The position numbers were made by a program, and so were the translations under genes. From the NCBI RefSeq assembly GCF_018417535.1, contig NZ_CP070977.1, positions 1,860,001-1,924,000 on the forward strand: a DNA stretch of 64,000 bases, written 5' to 3'. Shown piece after piece: positions 55,507 through 64,000 of the stretch. Position 1 is the stretch's first letter; each line of letters opens with the position of its first letter. Origin of the DNA: Burkholderia pyrrocinia (lineage in GTDB: Bacteria > Pseudomonadota > Gammaproteobacteria > Burkholderiales > Burkholderiaceae). The notes under the pieces are model-generated. The model was not told where the DNA came from, made no database searches, and was given only the letters and a program-made list of their open reading frames with translations.

Positions 55507-55537
55507 AAAAAAGCGGCAGTTGAATGCCGCCTTTTTG
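55507..55537 (-). terminator. Terminator-like hairpin between rpmF and plsX
   Basis: In transcript sense GCGGCA, a six-base loop, TGCCGC and then TTTTTT. It is 24 bp upstream of the plsX start and 76 bp downstream of the rpmF stop. It would separate expression of yceD-rpmF from the fatty-acid genes, or allow only partial read-through. Confidence 0.8.
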
Positions 55538-55612
55538 TTGCGCCAGGAAAGTGTCAAGCGAACCAGTTGTCACGCGAACGGCGAACGTAGCGCGCAACGC
55601 GTGACTTGACGC

Positions 55613-55792
55613 TTAGTCGTTCTTCGTCTTGACGACTTTCTTGCCGCGATAATAGCCGTTCGGGCTGACGTGGTGACGCAGGTGCACTTCACCCGTGCTC
55701 GGCTCGACTGCCAGCGGCGTTGCCGTCAGGAAATCGTGCGAACGATGCATGCCGCGCTTCGACGGCGACTTCTTGTTTTGCTGGACTGCCAT
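55613..55792 (-). CDS. rpmF: 50S ribosomal protein L32
   Basis: A 59-residue ribosomal protein, [20 protein letters not shown] at the start and [14 protein letters not shown] at the end. This is the form without zinc-binding cysteines in its visible sequence. It lies between yceD and plsX, the usual order. An AGGAGT ribosome site precedes the ATG by five bases. Confidence 0.98.
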
Positions 55793-55890
55793 GACTAACT
55801 CCTAAATAATTTTCCGGATTCTAACACAGCCCGATCCGGCGCTTAACTACCCTGGCCCAAAGCCCTTACGCCTTCCCGCGCCACAACTGC

Positions 55891-56526
55891 TTAGTGTTTC
55901 TTGGTGCCGTCACCGTCCTTCTTCAGCGCTTGCAGCGCCGCGAACGGATTCGGCCGTTTGCCTTCGTCCTCGGCTTCGCCGGACTCTTCGCCCGCCTCTT
56001 CCTCAGGACCGCTCGCACCCGACACGAGGCTTTCGTGAACTGCCGGGCAAACCTCGTGCTTGGGCACGAGCGGCAACGAAAGCAGCAATTCCTCTTCGAT
56101 CAAGTCGACGAGATCGAACTGGCGTGAGCCCACGATCACATCGGCTTCATCGTCGTCGAGCGGAAATTCTTCAGCTTCTTCTTCGGTCGCGACGACCCGG
56201 TACACCATGTCGACGTCGAACGTCTGGTCGTACGGGGTCACGCATCGCTGGCATGTGAGCCATGCATGACCATGTGCCGCGAGGCGTAGATACGGCTGCC
56301 GCCCATCGGCGCCGTCGTCCTGCAATTCCTTCTGCGTGAACCCTTCCGCCTGCCACGTGAAGACCGTGTCGCGATCTGGCGCGTCCGCCGGCACTTCGTT
56401 TAACATGCGCGGCAGTTGCGAGAGGCGCACCGCCCCTGCTGCCTGTCGCCCGCTGCGGGCGAACTCGAACAGGTCGACCGCGTGCGGATCAAGCGGCGCC
56501 GCAGGTTTGCCAGAAGAAGTGTTCAT
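55891..56526 (-). CDS. yceD: YceD/DUF177 protein (23S rRNA accumulation)
   Basis: A 211-residue protein of the YceD family, linked in E. coli to 23S rRNA accumulation. The central part has the family CxxC (LTCQRCVTPY) and a conserved acidic stretch (EEFPLDDDEAD, DLIEEELLLSLPLVPKH). A second Cys, CPAVH, completes a possible metal site. It is 98 bp upstream of rpmF and co-directional. An unusually acidic C-terminus (EEEAGEESGEAEDEG) follows. Confidence 0.92.
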   Translation of the reverse strand: MNTSSGKPAAPLDPHAVDLFEFARSGRQAAGAVRLSQLPRMLNEVPADAPDRDTVFTWQAEGFTQKELQDDGADGRQPYLRLAAHGHAWLTCQRCVTPYDQTFDVDMVYRVVATEEEAEEFPLDDDEADVIVGSRQFDLVDLIEEELLLSLPLVPKHEVCPAVHESLVSGASGPEEEAGEESGEAEDEGKRPNPFAALQALKKDGDGTKKH

Positions 56527-56756
56527 GTGCGCTCCTGCCTACAGGCTGACTTGCGGATCCGGCTTGGCACCGCTCACGTACGGCTCATCTGCGGATGACG
56601 TACTTTACTTCCGAAGACCCGGCAGGCGCCACCACTACAGAAGCCTGCCGACGAAAAGCGGGAAAGCATACCTGTTTTACCTTTTTCAGTCAATCACTTA
56701 AGCTTGCGTCCTCGCAACGCTGCGCAACCCCCGACGACTCACCGATCCAACCGACC

Positions 56757-57389
56757 ATGCCGGATACCGTTTGCCGCCCGCCGCGGCTGATTCTTGCCTC
56801 CAGTTCCCGCTATCGCCGCACGCTCCTCGAGCGCCTCGGCGTGCCGTTCGACGTCGTGTCGCCGGACCTCGACGAAACCCCGCTCGACGGCGAAACCCCG
56901 GCCGCGACCGCCCTGCGCCTCGCCGGCGCGAAAGCGCGCGCCGGCGCCGCAACGATCGACGCGCCGGATGGCGTGCTCGTGATCGGGTCGGACCAGGTCG
57001 CGACCTTCGACGGGCTCCAGATCGGCAAGCCCGGCACGCATGAGCGCGCGCTCGCGCAGCTCGTGTCGATGCAGGGCCGCGAAGTCGAATTCCACAGCGC
57101 GCTCTGCCTGTACGACAGCCGCACGGGCGAAGCGCACGTCGAGGACATCGTCACGCGCGTGCGCTTCCGCTCGCTGCCCGAGGCCGAACTCGACGCGTAC
57201 CTGCGCGCGGAAACGCCGTACGACGTCGCCGGCAGCGCGAAGTCCGAAGGGCTCGGCATCGCGCTGCTCGACGCGATCGACTCGGACGACCCGACCGCGC
57301 TCGTCGGCCTGCCGCTGATCGCGCTCACGCGGATGCTGCGCGCCGCCGAATATCCGCTGTTTGCAACCACCCGTGGAGACCGCGCATGA
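56757..57389 (+). CDS. Maf-family nucleotide pyrophosphatase
   Basis: A 210-residue nucleoside triphosphate pyrophosphatase of the Maf family, of the YceF subtype thought to hydrolyse m7GTP. The N-terminal motif is [18 protein letters not shown], and later conserved parts are [12 protein letters not shown] and [13 protein letters not shown]. The ATG at 56757 starts just before the first motif; the open frame begins at 56595 without similarity. Divergent from yceD and overlapping the next gene by four bases. Confidence 0.92.
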   Translation: MPDTVCRPPRLILASSSRYRRTLLERLGVPFDVVSPDLDETPLDGETPAATALRLAGAKARAGAATIDAPDGVLVIGSDQVATFDGLQIGKPGTHERALAQLVSMQGREVEFHSALCLYDSRTGEAHVEDIVTRVRFRSLPEAELDAYLRAETPYDVAGSAKSEGLGIALLDAIDSDDPTALVGLPLIALTRMLRAAEYPLFATTRGDRA

Positions 57390-58108
57390 CGGCCGGCACG
57401 CTTTATCTCGTCCCGAACACGCTTGGCGAAGGCGACGAATCGATGCTAGCCGCGGTGCTGCCCGCGGCCGTCCAGGCACGCGCCGGCACGCTCGGCTATT
57501 ACATCGGCGAAAACGCGAAAACGACGCGCGCCTTTCTGAAGAAGATCGGCACGACGCGCCCGATCCAGGAAATCGAGATCCGCGAGCTGAACGTCAATAC
57601 GCCGGCCGGCGAAATCGACCGGTTGCTCGCGCCCGTGCGGGCCGGCGCGGACGCCGGTCTTGTGTCCGAGGCCGGCTGCCCGGCCGTCGCCGATCCCGGC
57701 GCATTGCTGGTGCGCCGCGCTCACGAGCGCGGCGTAAGGGTCGTGCCGCTAGTCGGACCGAGTTCGATCCTGCTCGCGCTGATGGCGTCGGGCCTGAACG
57801 GCCAGAGCTTCGCATTCAACGGCTACCTGCCGGTCGATGCGGCCGCGCGCGCGAAGCGCCTGCGCGAACTCGAGCAGTTGTCGCGCAAGGCGCGCCAGAC
57901 GCAGATCTTCATCGAGACGCCGTACCGGAATCAAGCGATGCTCGACACGCTCGTCGCGACCTGTGCGCCGTCGACGCAGATCTGCGTCGCGGCCGACCTG
58001 ACCCTCGCGACCGAGACGATCGCGAGCCGCACCGTGGCGGACTGGAAAAAGGCGCCCGCGCCGAATCTGCACAAGCGCCCGGCGATCTTCCTGCTGCTCG
58101 CGAACTGA
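57386..58108 (+). CDS. RsmI-like tetrapyrrole-methylase-fold methyltransferase
   Basis: A 240-residue SAM-dependent methylase of the fold shared by RsmI and precorrin methylases. Segments typical of it are [32 protein letters not shown] and [19 protein letters not shown]. It is shorter than RsmI (about 286), lacks the RsmI C-terminal part and is probably a paralog of unknown target. It is coupled to the Maf gene by an ATGA overlap. Confidence 0.86.
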   Translation: MTAGTLYLVPNTLGEGDESMLAAVLPAAVQARAGTLGYYIGENAKTTRAFLKKIGTTRPIQEIEIRELNVNTPAGEIDRLLAPVRAGADAGLVSEAGCPAVADPGALLVRRAHERGVRVVPLVGPSSILLALMASGLNGQSFAFNGYLPVDAAARAKRLRELEQLSRKARQTQIFIETPYRNQAMLDTLVATCAPSTQICVAADLTLATETIASRTVADWKKAPAPNLHKRPAIFLLLAN

Positions 58109-58130
58109 AGCCGCGGCCGGCGGCCGGCCA

Positions 58131-58149
58131 GCGGGCCATCGCGGCCCGC
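58131..58149. terminator. Hairpin between RsmI-like gene and sppA
   Basis: A perfect 7-bp stem, GCGGGCC with GGCCCGC, around a five-base loop lies between two convergent genes. No T run is present. Confidence 0.5.
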
Positions 58150-58159
58150 CGGACGCCCG

Positions 58160-59152
58160 TCAGCGCAGGCCGAACGACGCGCCGCCGGCCGTCAGCGCCT
58201 TCATCGCGGCGCCGCCGACGGCCGCGCCGAACTTGCGCGCAACGCGGTTCGTCAGGCTTTCCTTCACCGTATAGTCGACGAGATCGGGCGCCTTCAGCAC
58301 GTCGCGCGCGACCGTGTCGGTCGTGCCGTAACCGTCGGCGAGCCCGAGCTCGACGCTCTTCTCGCCGGTCCAGAACAGGCCGGAGAACATGTCGGGCGTC
58401 TCATGCAGCCGCTTGCCGCGGCCATCCCTCACGGCCTTGATGAACTGCGCGTGCACCTGGTCGAGCAGCGCCTGCGCATGCGCGTCCATCTTCGGCGTCT
58501 CCGGCGAGAACGGATCGTAGAAGCCCTTGTTTTCGCCCGACGTATGCAGGCGCCGCTCGACACCGAGCTTGCCCATCAGCCCGGTGAAGCCGAAACCGTC
58601 CATCAGCACGCCGATCGACCCGATGATGCTCGCCTTGTCGACGAAGATCTTGTCGGCCGCAGCGGCGATGTAATAACCGCCCGATGCGCACATGTCGGTC
58701 ACGACGACGTACAGCGGCTTGTCCGGGTGCTTCGCGCGCAGGCGCCGGATCTCGTCGTAGACCATGCCGGCCTGCACGGGGCTGCCGCCCGGGCTGTTGA
58801 TCCGCAGCACGACGCCGACCGTGCCGTCGTCGTCGAACGCTGCGTCGAGCGCGGTGTTGATGTCGTCGCCGTTCGCGTTGACGCCGGCCGCGATCTCGCC
58901 GTCGATCGTCACGAGCGCCGTATGCCGTCCGCTCGACGAGAATTTCGAGTCGCTCGAAAAATCGATCAGCGCGAACGCGAACAGCACGAATACGCCGAGG
59001 AACGCGAAGCGGAAGAAGATCTTCCAGCGCCGCGCCGCACGCTGTTCCTTCACGGCCGCGAGCGCGATCCGCTCGAGCGCCGCGCGCTCCCAGTTCGGTT
59101 CACGGCTGTCGGGACGGGGGGAGGAATCCGGGGAATTCGGTTGGTCGGCCAT
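58160..59152 (-). CDS. sppA: Signal peptide peptidase SppA (S49)
   Basis: A 330-residue membrane-anchored serine peptidase that degrades cleaved signal peptides. One membrane segment lies near residues 46-66. The catalytic Ser is in DMCASGGYYIAAAA, and the Lys in VDKASIIGSIGVL. This is the short single-domain form, about half the E. coli enzyme, and probably works as an oligomer. It is 12 bp after the Rieske gene on the same strand. Confidence 0.95.
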   Translation of the reverse strand: MADQPNSPDSSPRPDSREPNWERAALERIALAAVKEQRAARRWKIFFRFAFLGVFVLFAFALIDFSSDSKFSSSGRHTALVTIDGEIAAGVNANGDDINTALDAAFDDDGTVGVVLRINSPGGSPVQAGMVYDEIRRLRAKHPDKPLYVVVTDMCASGGYYIAAAADKIFVDKASIIGSIGVLMDGFGFTGLMGKLGVERRLHTSGENKGFYDPFSPETPKMDAHAQALLDQVHAQFIKAVRDGRGKRLHETPDMFSGLFWTGEKSVELGLADGYGTTDTVARDVLKAPDLVDYTVKESLTNRVARKFGAAVGGAAMKALTAGGASFGLR

Positions 59153-59164
59153 GCAGTGTTGTCG

Positions 59165-59566
59165 TCAGTCGGTCGTGGCGGGAGTGGCAGGACGCAGGTC
59201 GGCGTCGGGCACCCAGAATACCGCACGCCCGTCGGGCGTGTCGCGTTCGTCGACCTCGACCGGCCGCAGGCGCCCACCGCGACACGGGCCGCCGACGCAC
59301 TTGCCGGTATCCGGCGCATAGATCGCGCCGTGTGTCGCGCACATCAGGTAGAGGCCCGACGATTCGAAGAACTGCCCTTCGGCCCAGTCGAGCTCCATCG
59401 GCACGTGCGCGCAGCGGTTCAGGTAGCCGTATGGGCGACCGTCGTAGCGCACGAAGAACACGATGGCCTGCTCGCCGCGCAGCGTCGCGTCGACGCGCAC
59501 GCCGGCGCCGCCGTCGGCCAGCGTATCCGACGCGCACACGCGCACGGCGTCCGGCGCCGCGCTCAT
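59165..59566 (-). CDS. Rieske 2Fe-2S ferredoxin-like protein
   Basis: A 133-residue single Rieske domain. The cluster ligands are in LNRCAHVPMELDW (Cys, His) and LMCATHGAIYAP (Cys, His). No membrane segment or oxygenase domain is present, so it is a soluble electron carrier of the NirD/ferredoxin type, partner unknown. Its start overlaps the gph stop (ATGA, 59563-59566), and it precedes sppA by 12 bp. Confidence 0.93.
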   Translation of the reverse strand: MSAAPDAVRVCASDTLADGGAGVRVDATLRGEQAIVFFVRYDGRPYGYLNRCAHVPMELDWAEGQFFESSGLYLMCATHGAIYAPDTGKCVGGPCRGGRLRPVEVDERDTPDGRAVFWVPDADLRPATPATTD

Positions 59567-60222
59567 GCGTGCTCCCGCAGCCACGCAGCCAGCGCATCGA
59601 CGTCCGGCGCGACGAAGCGCGGCGCGAGCGCAGCCAGCGCGTCGGCCGTGTGCGCGCCGTACGCGACGCCGACGCCGGCTGCTCCGGCGCTCGCGGCCAT
59701 CTGCAGATCGTGCGTCGTGTCGCCGATCATCACGGTGCGTGCGAGGTCCTGCCCCAATTCCCGGGACAGCTCGTGCAGCATCGCCGGATGCGGTTTCGAG
59801 AACGTTTCGTCCGCGCAGCGCGTCGCATCGAACCAACTCGTCAGCTTCGACTGGTCAAGCACGCGATTCAGTCCGACCCGCCCCTTGCCGGTCGCAACGG
59901 CGAGCAGGTAGCCCGTATCGCGCAACTCGGCGAGCAGTTCGCGTACGCCGGCGAACAGCTCGATGCGCTGGTCGTCAAGCAGATAGTGATGACGGTAGCG
60001 CTCGGCCAGCCGCGGATAGTCGGACGGATCGAGGGTCGGAGCCGTAATCTGCAGCGCGTCGCGCAGACCGAGGCCGATCACGTAGCGCGACGCCTCGTCG
60101 GACGGCGTGGGCAGGCCGAGATCGCGGCATGCGGCCTGGATGCTGTGCGCGATGTGCGCAGTCGAATCCATCAGCGTGCCGTCCCAGTCGAAGACGATCA
60201 GGTCAAATTGCTGTCGAGCCAT
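59563..60222 (-). CDS. gph: HAD phosphatase, phosphoglycolate phosphatase-like
   Basis: A 219-residue HAD phosphatase. The nucleophile motif is IVFDWDGTLMDSTAHI, motif II is LAVATGKGRVGL, motif III is FSKPHPAML and motif IV is VMIGDTTHDLQMA. Neighbouring gene order (rluC-gph) is common in proteobacteria. The true substrate may be another phosphoester. The ATG at 60222 is fixed by the motif; the longer frame overlaps rluC. Confidence 0.93.
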   Translation of the reverse strand: MARQQFDLIVFDWDGTLMDSTAHIAHSIQAACRDLGLPTPSDEASRYVIGLGLRDALQITAPTLDPSDYPRLAERYRHHYLLDDQRIELFAGVRELLAELRDTGYLLAVATGKGRVGLNRVLDQSKLTSWFDATRCADETFSKPHPAMLHELSRELGQDLARTVMIGDTTHDLQMAASAGAAGVGVAYGAHTADALAALAPRFVAPDVDALAAWLREHA

Positions 60223-60227
60223 GCGGT

Positions 60228-61232
60228 TCAGGCGGTATCGCGCAGTGCGCTGAGTTGGTCGAGGAAGCGCTGGCATTCGTCCGGTAGCGGCGCATCGAAC
60301 TGCAGCGCCTCGCCGGTCAGCGGATGGGCAAGCCGCAGCCGGTGCGCGTGCAGGAACATCCGTTTCAACGACGGCTGCGCGTTCGCGCGCGCCAGCGCCT
60401 TGTTCAGTGCGAAATCGCCATACTTGGCGTCGCCGGCGATCGGCAGGCCGAGATGCGCGAGGTGCACGCGGATCTGATGGGTCCGACCCGTTTTGAGTTC
60501 CGCTTCGACCAGCGCGTAGTCGGGCCAGCGGTCGACGAGGTTGAACACCGTATGCGACGGCAGCCCGTCGTCCTGCACGCGCACGCGGCGCTCCCCTTCC
60601 GGGGTCGAATACTTGAACAGCGGCACCTTCACCGCGCGGCGGCGGCCCCAGTCGGGCTGCCATTCGCCGTGGGCGCACGCGAAGTAGCGCTTGTCCATCC
60701 GGTTCTCGCGGATCTGTTCGTGCAGGCCCACGAGCGCCGTGCGCTTTTTCGCGAGCATCAGGATCCCGGACGTCTCACGGTCGAGCCGGTGGACGAGTTC
60801 GAGGAATTTCGCGCGCGGGTGCGCCTGGCGCATCTGCTCGATCACGCCGAACGCGACGCCGCTGCCGCCGTGCACCGCAACGCCGGCCGGCTTGTTGATG
60901 ACGAGCATCGCATCGTCCTCGTACAGCACGTCGAAATTCGCCGGCGGCACGATGGGCGTGTCGGCGCGCGCGAGGTCCGCCGCCGCCACGCGCACGGGCG
61001 GCACGCGGACGATGTCGCCAAGGACGAGGCGGTACTGCGCGTCGATCCGGCCCTTGTTCACGCGCACTTCGCCGCTGCGGAGGATCCGGTAAATATGGCT
61101 TTTCGGCACGCCTTTACAGACGCGCAACAGGAAGTTGTCGATCCGCTGACCGGCCGAGTTTTCGTCGATCTCGATCATCGATACCTGGCCGCTTGCGACC
61201 GAATTCTGGGATATTTTGCCTAACTCATTCAT
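60228..61232 (-). CDS. rluC: 23S rRNA pseudouridine synthase RluC
   Basis: A 334-residue enzyme that makes pseudouridines in 23S rRNA. An N-terminal S4 domain (residues 20-80, GQRIDNFLLRVCKGVPKSHI) precedes the catalytic domain, where the active-site Asp is in LVHRLDRETSGILMLAK. The family end motifs RTHQIRVHLAHLGLPIAGD are present. It is divergent from rne, as in E. coli, and its start has GAATGAGTT-type sequence with a weak ribosome site. Confidence 0.96.
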   Translation of the reverse strand: MNELGKISQNSVASGQVSMIEIDENSAGQRIDNFLLRVCKGVPKSHIYRILRSGEVRVNKGRIDAQYRLVLGDIVRVPPVRVAAADLARADTPIVPPANFDVLYEDDAMLVINKPAGVAVHGGSGVAFGVIEQMRQAHPRAKFLELVHRLDRETSGILMLAKKRTALVGLHEQIRENRMDKRYFACAHGEWQPDWGRRRAVKVPLFKYSTPEGERRVRVQDDGLPSHTVFNLVDRWPDYALVEAELKTGRTHQIRVHLAHLGLPIAGDAKYGDFALNKALARANAQPSLKRMFLHAHRLRLAHPLTGEALQFDAPLPDECQRFLDQLSALRDTA

Positions 61233-61302
61233 ACTGAATATAATTTTGCCCAGCCTGACGTTGAGGGTGGCCTGACCGGCCGGCCCCGACCGAGTCGGGC
61301 AA

Positions 61303-61335
61303 GGCGCAAGCGGAAACCGTTATTTTACTTGCGCC
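61303..61335. promoter_or_regulatory. Perfect inverted repeat in rluC upstream region
   Basis: GGCGCAAG and CTTGCGCC are separated by a 17-base A+T-richer segment containing TATTTTA, 71 bp upstream of the rluC start. It could be an operator over a promoter or a leader hairpin. Confidence 0.45.
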
Positions 61336-61633
61336 GGGGGTCCGCTGCTCGCCCCTAATCAAAGAGATGCAGCAAGTTGCACGCACGGCGCCGCCCGTCG
61401 GCAAGGATCGCGCCCACAGGCGGATTCGGTCGGCAAGGCGCCGCGGTAACGGAAAGTTGGTTGAAAAGAATTTGATCGGCAGCCCGACGGCGCGAAGTGC
61501 GTCCGCAGGCTGCCGGTTGCGAATATTACGGCGTTGCGCCCGATTTGGTCCCGCGAAGCGTGCGGGGCTTGGCGACGTCAAACCAGGGAAGTACACCCCA
61601 AGCGGGAAAGTCGGGCTGGATTCGATACTCCCC

Positions 61634-61653
61634 GCTGCGGCCCAAGCCGCAGC
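61634..61653 (+). ncRNA. Leader stem-loop of rne, GCTGCGGC/GCCGCAGC
   Basis: An 8-bp perfect stem with a four-base CCAA loop, 302 bp before the rne ATG. Together with hairpins at 61477-61515 and 61902-61924 it suggests a structured 5' leader. It is called as an RNA element by inference; the transcript start is unknown. Confidence 0.45.
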
Positions 61654-61954
61654 ATCTGCCGCCCGTCGGCGCGCGCGACGCATTGCGCGCGCCCGTGGCA
61701 ATGCCCGGACTCAGGCTTAGCGCGCTTTTGCAGCGTGCGGTGTGTGAACGCCGTGCTTTGAAACCGTATTCGCAGGTGCCCTACGGCCGCCGGCCCCGTC
61801 TATCGGGCCCAAGCGCCTCTTCAGGCAATTCTCCCCGCCATCGTTCCCGCTCCAGCGTGCTTGTGACAACACAACAAGGTGCGGCCTGCCGTCGTTCCCG
61901 CCCTCGCGACTGACAACCGCGAGGCGCCGGCAGCGGAGCCGCCTGGAGTCGTTC

Positions 61955-64000
61955 ATGAAACGCATGCTGTTCAATGCGACGCAGCAGGAGGAGCTGCGCG
62001 TCGCCATCGTCGATGGGCAAAAGCTCATCGACATCGACATCGAAACCGCCGGGCGCGAACAGCGCAAAGGCAATATCTACAAAGGTGTCGTCACCCGCAT
62101 CGAGCCGTCGCTCGAAGCGTGCTTCGTCAACTACGGCGAAGACCGCCACGGCTTCCTGCCGTTCAAGGAAGTCGCCCGCCAGTACTTCAAGGAAGGCATC
62201 GACATGCGCTCCGCGCGCATCCAGGATGCTCTGCGCGAAGGCCAGGAGCTGATCGTCCAAGTCGAGAAGGAAGAGCGTGGCAACAAGGGCGCCGCCCTCA
62301 CGACCTTCATCTCGCTCGCCGGCCGCTATCTCGTGCTGATGCCGAACAATCCGCGCGGCGGCGGTGTGTCGCGCCGGATCGAGGGCGACGAGCGCCAGGA
62401 ACTGCGCGAAACGATGTCGCAACTGCAGATTCCCGACGGCATGAGCATGATCGCCCGCACCGCGGGCATCGGCCGCAGCGCCGAGGAACTGCAGTGGGAC
62501 CTGAACTACCTGCTGCAACTGTGGCGCGCGATCGAAGCGGCGTCGCAAAGCGGCAACGCCGGCCAGCCGATGCTGATCTACCTGGAATCGAGCCTCGTGA
62601 TCCGCGCGATCCGGGACTATTTCCAGCCCGATATCGGCGAAATCCTGATCGACACGACCGAGATCTATGATCAGGCCCGTGCGTTCATGGACATCGTGAT
62701 GCCGGACAACGTGTCGAAGGTGAAGCGTTACCACGACGACGTGCCGCTGTTCTCCCGCTTCCAGATCGAGCACCAGATCGAAACGGCCTACTCGCGCACG
62801 GTGCCGCTGCCGTCCGGCGGCGCGATCGTGATCGACCACACCGAAGCGCTCGTCGCGATCGACGTGAACTCGGCGCGCGCGACCAAGGGCGCGGATATCG
62901 AGGAAACGGCGACCCGCACGAACCTCGAAGCGGCCGACGAGGTCGCCCGCCAGCTCCGCCTGCGCGACCTCGGCGGCCTGATCGTGATCGATTTCATCGA
63001 CATGGAATCGGCGAAGAGCCAGCGTGAAGTCGAGCAGCGCCTGAAAGACGCGCTCAAGCATGACCGTGCGCGCGTGCAGATGGGCAAGATCTCCCGCTTC
63101 GGCCTGATGGAGCTGTCGCGCCAGCGCCTGCGTCCGGCGCTGTCGGAAGGCAGCCACGTGACTTGCCCGCGCTGTAACGGCACCGGCCACATCCGCGATA
63201 CCGAATCGTCCGCGCTGCAGGTCCTGCGGATCATTCAGGAAGAAGCGATGAAGGAAAATACCGCGGCGATCCACTGCCAGGTGCCGGTCGAGGTGACCGC
63301 CTTCCTGCTCAACGAAAAGCGCCAGGAAATCAACAAGATCGAGTCGCGCTTCAAGGTCGGCATCGTGCTGATCCCGAACAAGCACCTCGATACGCCGCAC
63401 TACAAGCTCGAGCGCCTGCGCCACGACGACGCGCGCCTCGACGATCCGCGCGCGTCCTGGAAGATGGCCGAGGAAGCTGCCCGCGAACTCGAGTCGGAAA
63501 CCGGCTACAGCAAGCGCACGGCAGAAGTGAAGCCGAAGCAGGAAGCCGCGGTCAAGGGCATCACGCCCGAGCGTCCGGCTCCGAGCGCGGCCCCGCAGCG
63601 CCCGGTCGAGCCCGTTCCGGCCCCCGCACCTGTGGCCGCGGCAAGCGGCGGCTTCATCGGCTGGCTGAAGGGCCTGTTCGGCGTGTCGCCGGCTCCGGCG
63701 CCCGCGCCGGTTGCTCCGGCGCCGGCGAAGGAACAGGCAGCCCGCCCGGCTCGCGAGCGCACCGAGAAGACCGAGCAGCGCGGCGGCGATCGCAACCGCA
63801 ACCGTCGTGGCGGCGCCCAGCAGGCGCAAGGCGGCCGCGACCAGGCAGCAGCAGGCCGTGGCCAGCCGCAACGCCAGGAACGCGAAGGCAAGGAAGCGCG
63901 CGAACCGCGTGAAGGCCGTGAGCCGCGCGAGGGTCGCGAACCGCGTGAAGGTCGTGAAAACCGCGAAGGTCGTGAGGGCCGCGAAGGTCGCGAGGGCCGT
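61955..64000 (+). CDS. rne: Ribonuclease E, N-terminal 682 codons (cut by window end)
   Basis: The frame starts [20 protein letters not shown] and stays open to the last base. The catalytic half is complete: S1 domain near residues 35-120, 5'-sensor, and the DNase I-like site with catalytic Asp in [13 protein letters not shown] and [11 protein letters not shown]. The Zn-link is in [11 protein letters not shown]. The C-terminal half begins with a Pro/Ala-rich stretch around an amphipathic [10 protein letters not shown] helix, likely a membrane or partner site. The last 35 or so codons are repeating [12 protein letters not shown] units. GGAG lies seven bases upstream of the ATG. Confidence 0.97.
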   Translation, partial: MKRMLFNATQQEELRVAIVDGQKLIDIDIETAGREQRKGNIYKGVVTRIEPSLEACFVNYGEDRHGFLPFKEVARQYFKEGIDMRSARIQDALREGQELIVQVEKEERGNKGAALTTFISLAGRYLVLMPNNPRGGGVSRRIEGDERQELRETMSQLQIPDGMSMIARTAGIGRSAEELQWDLNYLLQLWRAIEAASQSGNAGQPMLIYLESSLVIRAIRDYFQPDIGEILIDTTEIYDQARAFMDIVMPDNVSKVKRYHDDVPLFSRFQIEHQIETAYSRTVPLPSGGAIVIDHTEALVAIDVNSARATKGADIEETATRTNLEAADEVARQLRLRDLGGLIVIDFIDMESAKSQREVEQRLKDALKHDRARVQMGKISRFGLMELSRQRLRPALSEGSHVTCPRCNGTGHIRDTESSALQVLRIIQEEAMKENTAAIHCQVPVEVTAFLLNEKRQEINKIESRFKVGIVLIPNKHLDTPHYKLERLRHDDARLDDPRASWKMAEEAARELESETGYSKRTAEVKPKQEAAVKGITPERPAPSAAPQRPVEPVPAPAPVAAASGGFIGWLKGLFGVSPAPAPAPVAPAPAKEQAARPARERTEKTEQRGGDRNRNRRGGAQQAQGGRDQAAAGRGQPQRQEREGKEAREPREGREPREGREPREGRENREGREGREGREGR

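Larger units (their letters stand above)
61233..61954. other. 722-bp rluC-rne divergent leader region
   Basis: No supported gene is present. Five perfect inverted repeats are seen: 61285-61299 (6-bp arms), 61303-61335 (8-bp arms), 61477-61515 (8-bp arms), 61634-61653 (8-bp arms, CCAA loop) and 61902-61924 (7-bp arms, 30 bp before the rne ATG). The last three lie on the rne side and may fold in its 5' leader, which in E. coli is structured and used for autoregulation. Promoters are not clear by eye. Confidence 0.7.

Noticed and set aside
61781..63871. 696-residue frame antisense to rne
   Set aside because: It lies fully opposite the catalytic half of RNase E and is low-complexity Arg/Ala/Asp sequence. 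It appears long only because rne is cut by the window edge.
1..64000. Mobile elements, prophage or integrase genes
   Set aside because: No transposase, integrase, terminal inverted repeats, attachment-site duplication beside the tRNAs, or sharp base-composition change was seen.

Overview
The window is a high-GC (roughly two-thirds G+C), gene-dense, mostly housekeeping segment of a betaproteobacterial main chromosome. The gene content points to Burkholderia, most likely a Burkholderia cepacia complex-like species. Evidence includes the hopanoid side-chain genes hpnI-hpnJ-hpnK(-hpnL), the EarP/EF-P(Arg32) pair, the fabF-rpoE-mucA-mucB-mucD-lepA-lepB-rnc-era-recO-pdxJ-acpS-nagZ gene order, and the very GC-biased third codon positions. 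That codon bias also produces many long antisense open frames, which are not genes. No rRNA operon, prophage, insertion sequence, CRISPR array or replication origin was seen.

Layout. 1-3686: hopanoid cyclitol-ether genes on the minus strand, cut by the left edge. 4325-9889: flavin monooxygenase, exported alpha/beta hydrolase, pyridoxal kinase PdxY and a Tat-exported phospholipase C. 10260-14020: a periplasmic amino-acid-type binding protein and a divergent GntR regulator/glucarate dehydratase pair. 14207-21487: two membrane proteins, a GT4 glycosyltransferase, an ABC exporter and otsB-otsA (trehalose synthesis). 21770-23744: Sco, PCu(A)C and CtaG, a copper-delivery set for cytochrome oxidase. 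23767-29464: acetyltransferases, pirin with a divergent LysR regulator, free-methionine-sulfoxide reductase, a ParD-like protein coupled to a second methionine aminopeptidase, and an XRE-cupin regulator. 29555-30061: tRNA-Cys and three tRNA-Gly genes behind one strong promoter. 30204-34877: pgsA, uvrC, earP, efp. 35146-36531: a response regulator of the NtrC type with a changed GAFTGA loop. 36720-49236: the minus-strand block nagZ to rpoE, which joins envelope-stress control (rpoE, mucA, mucB, mucD) to protein export, RNA processing and translation GTPases. 49328-56526: the fatty-acid and phospholipid cluster yceD-rpmF-plsX-fabH-fabD-fabG-acpP-fabF plus a YgfX-like protein. 56757-64000: maf, an RsmI-like methylase, sppA, a Rieske protein, gph, rluC and the start of rne, which runs off the right edge.

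How the genes work together. The central 36-57 kb is one long co-directional region. In it, acyl-chain supply (plsX, fabH, fabD, fabG, acpP, fabF and the activating enzyme AcpS) lies beside the sigma-E envelope-stress system and the signal peptidase. EarP and EF-P form a complete modification pair. RluC and RNase E are divergent, as in E. coli, across a 722-bp region rich in perfect inverted repeats.

I did not find a clearly novel multi-gene system. The most interesting leads are smaller. They are a response regulator with GAFDGA in place of GAFTGA, an RNase III with a tail of about 180 residues, a ParD-like/methionine aminopeptidase coupled pair, a five-copy octamer repeat between pdxY and the phospholipase gene, and structured leaders or attenuator-like sites at acpP-fabF, rpmF-plsX and rne. 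All product names come from recognising motifs and gene order by eye; no database search was run.
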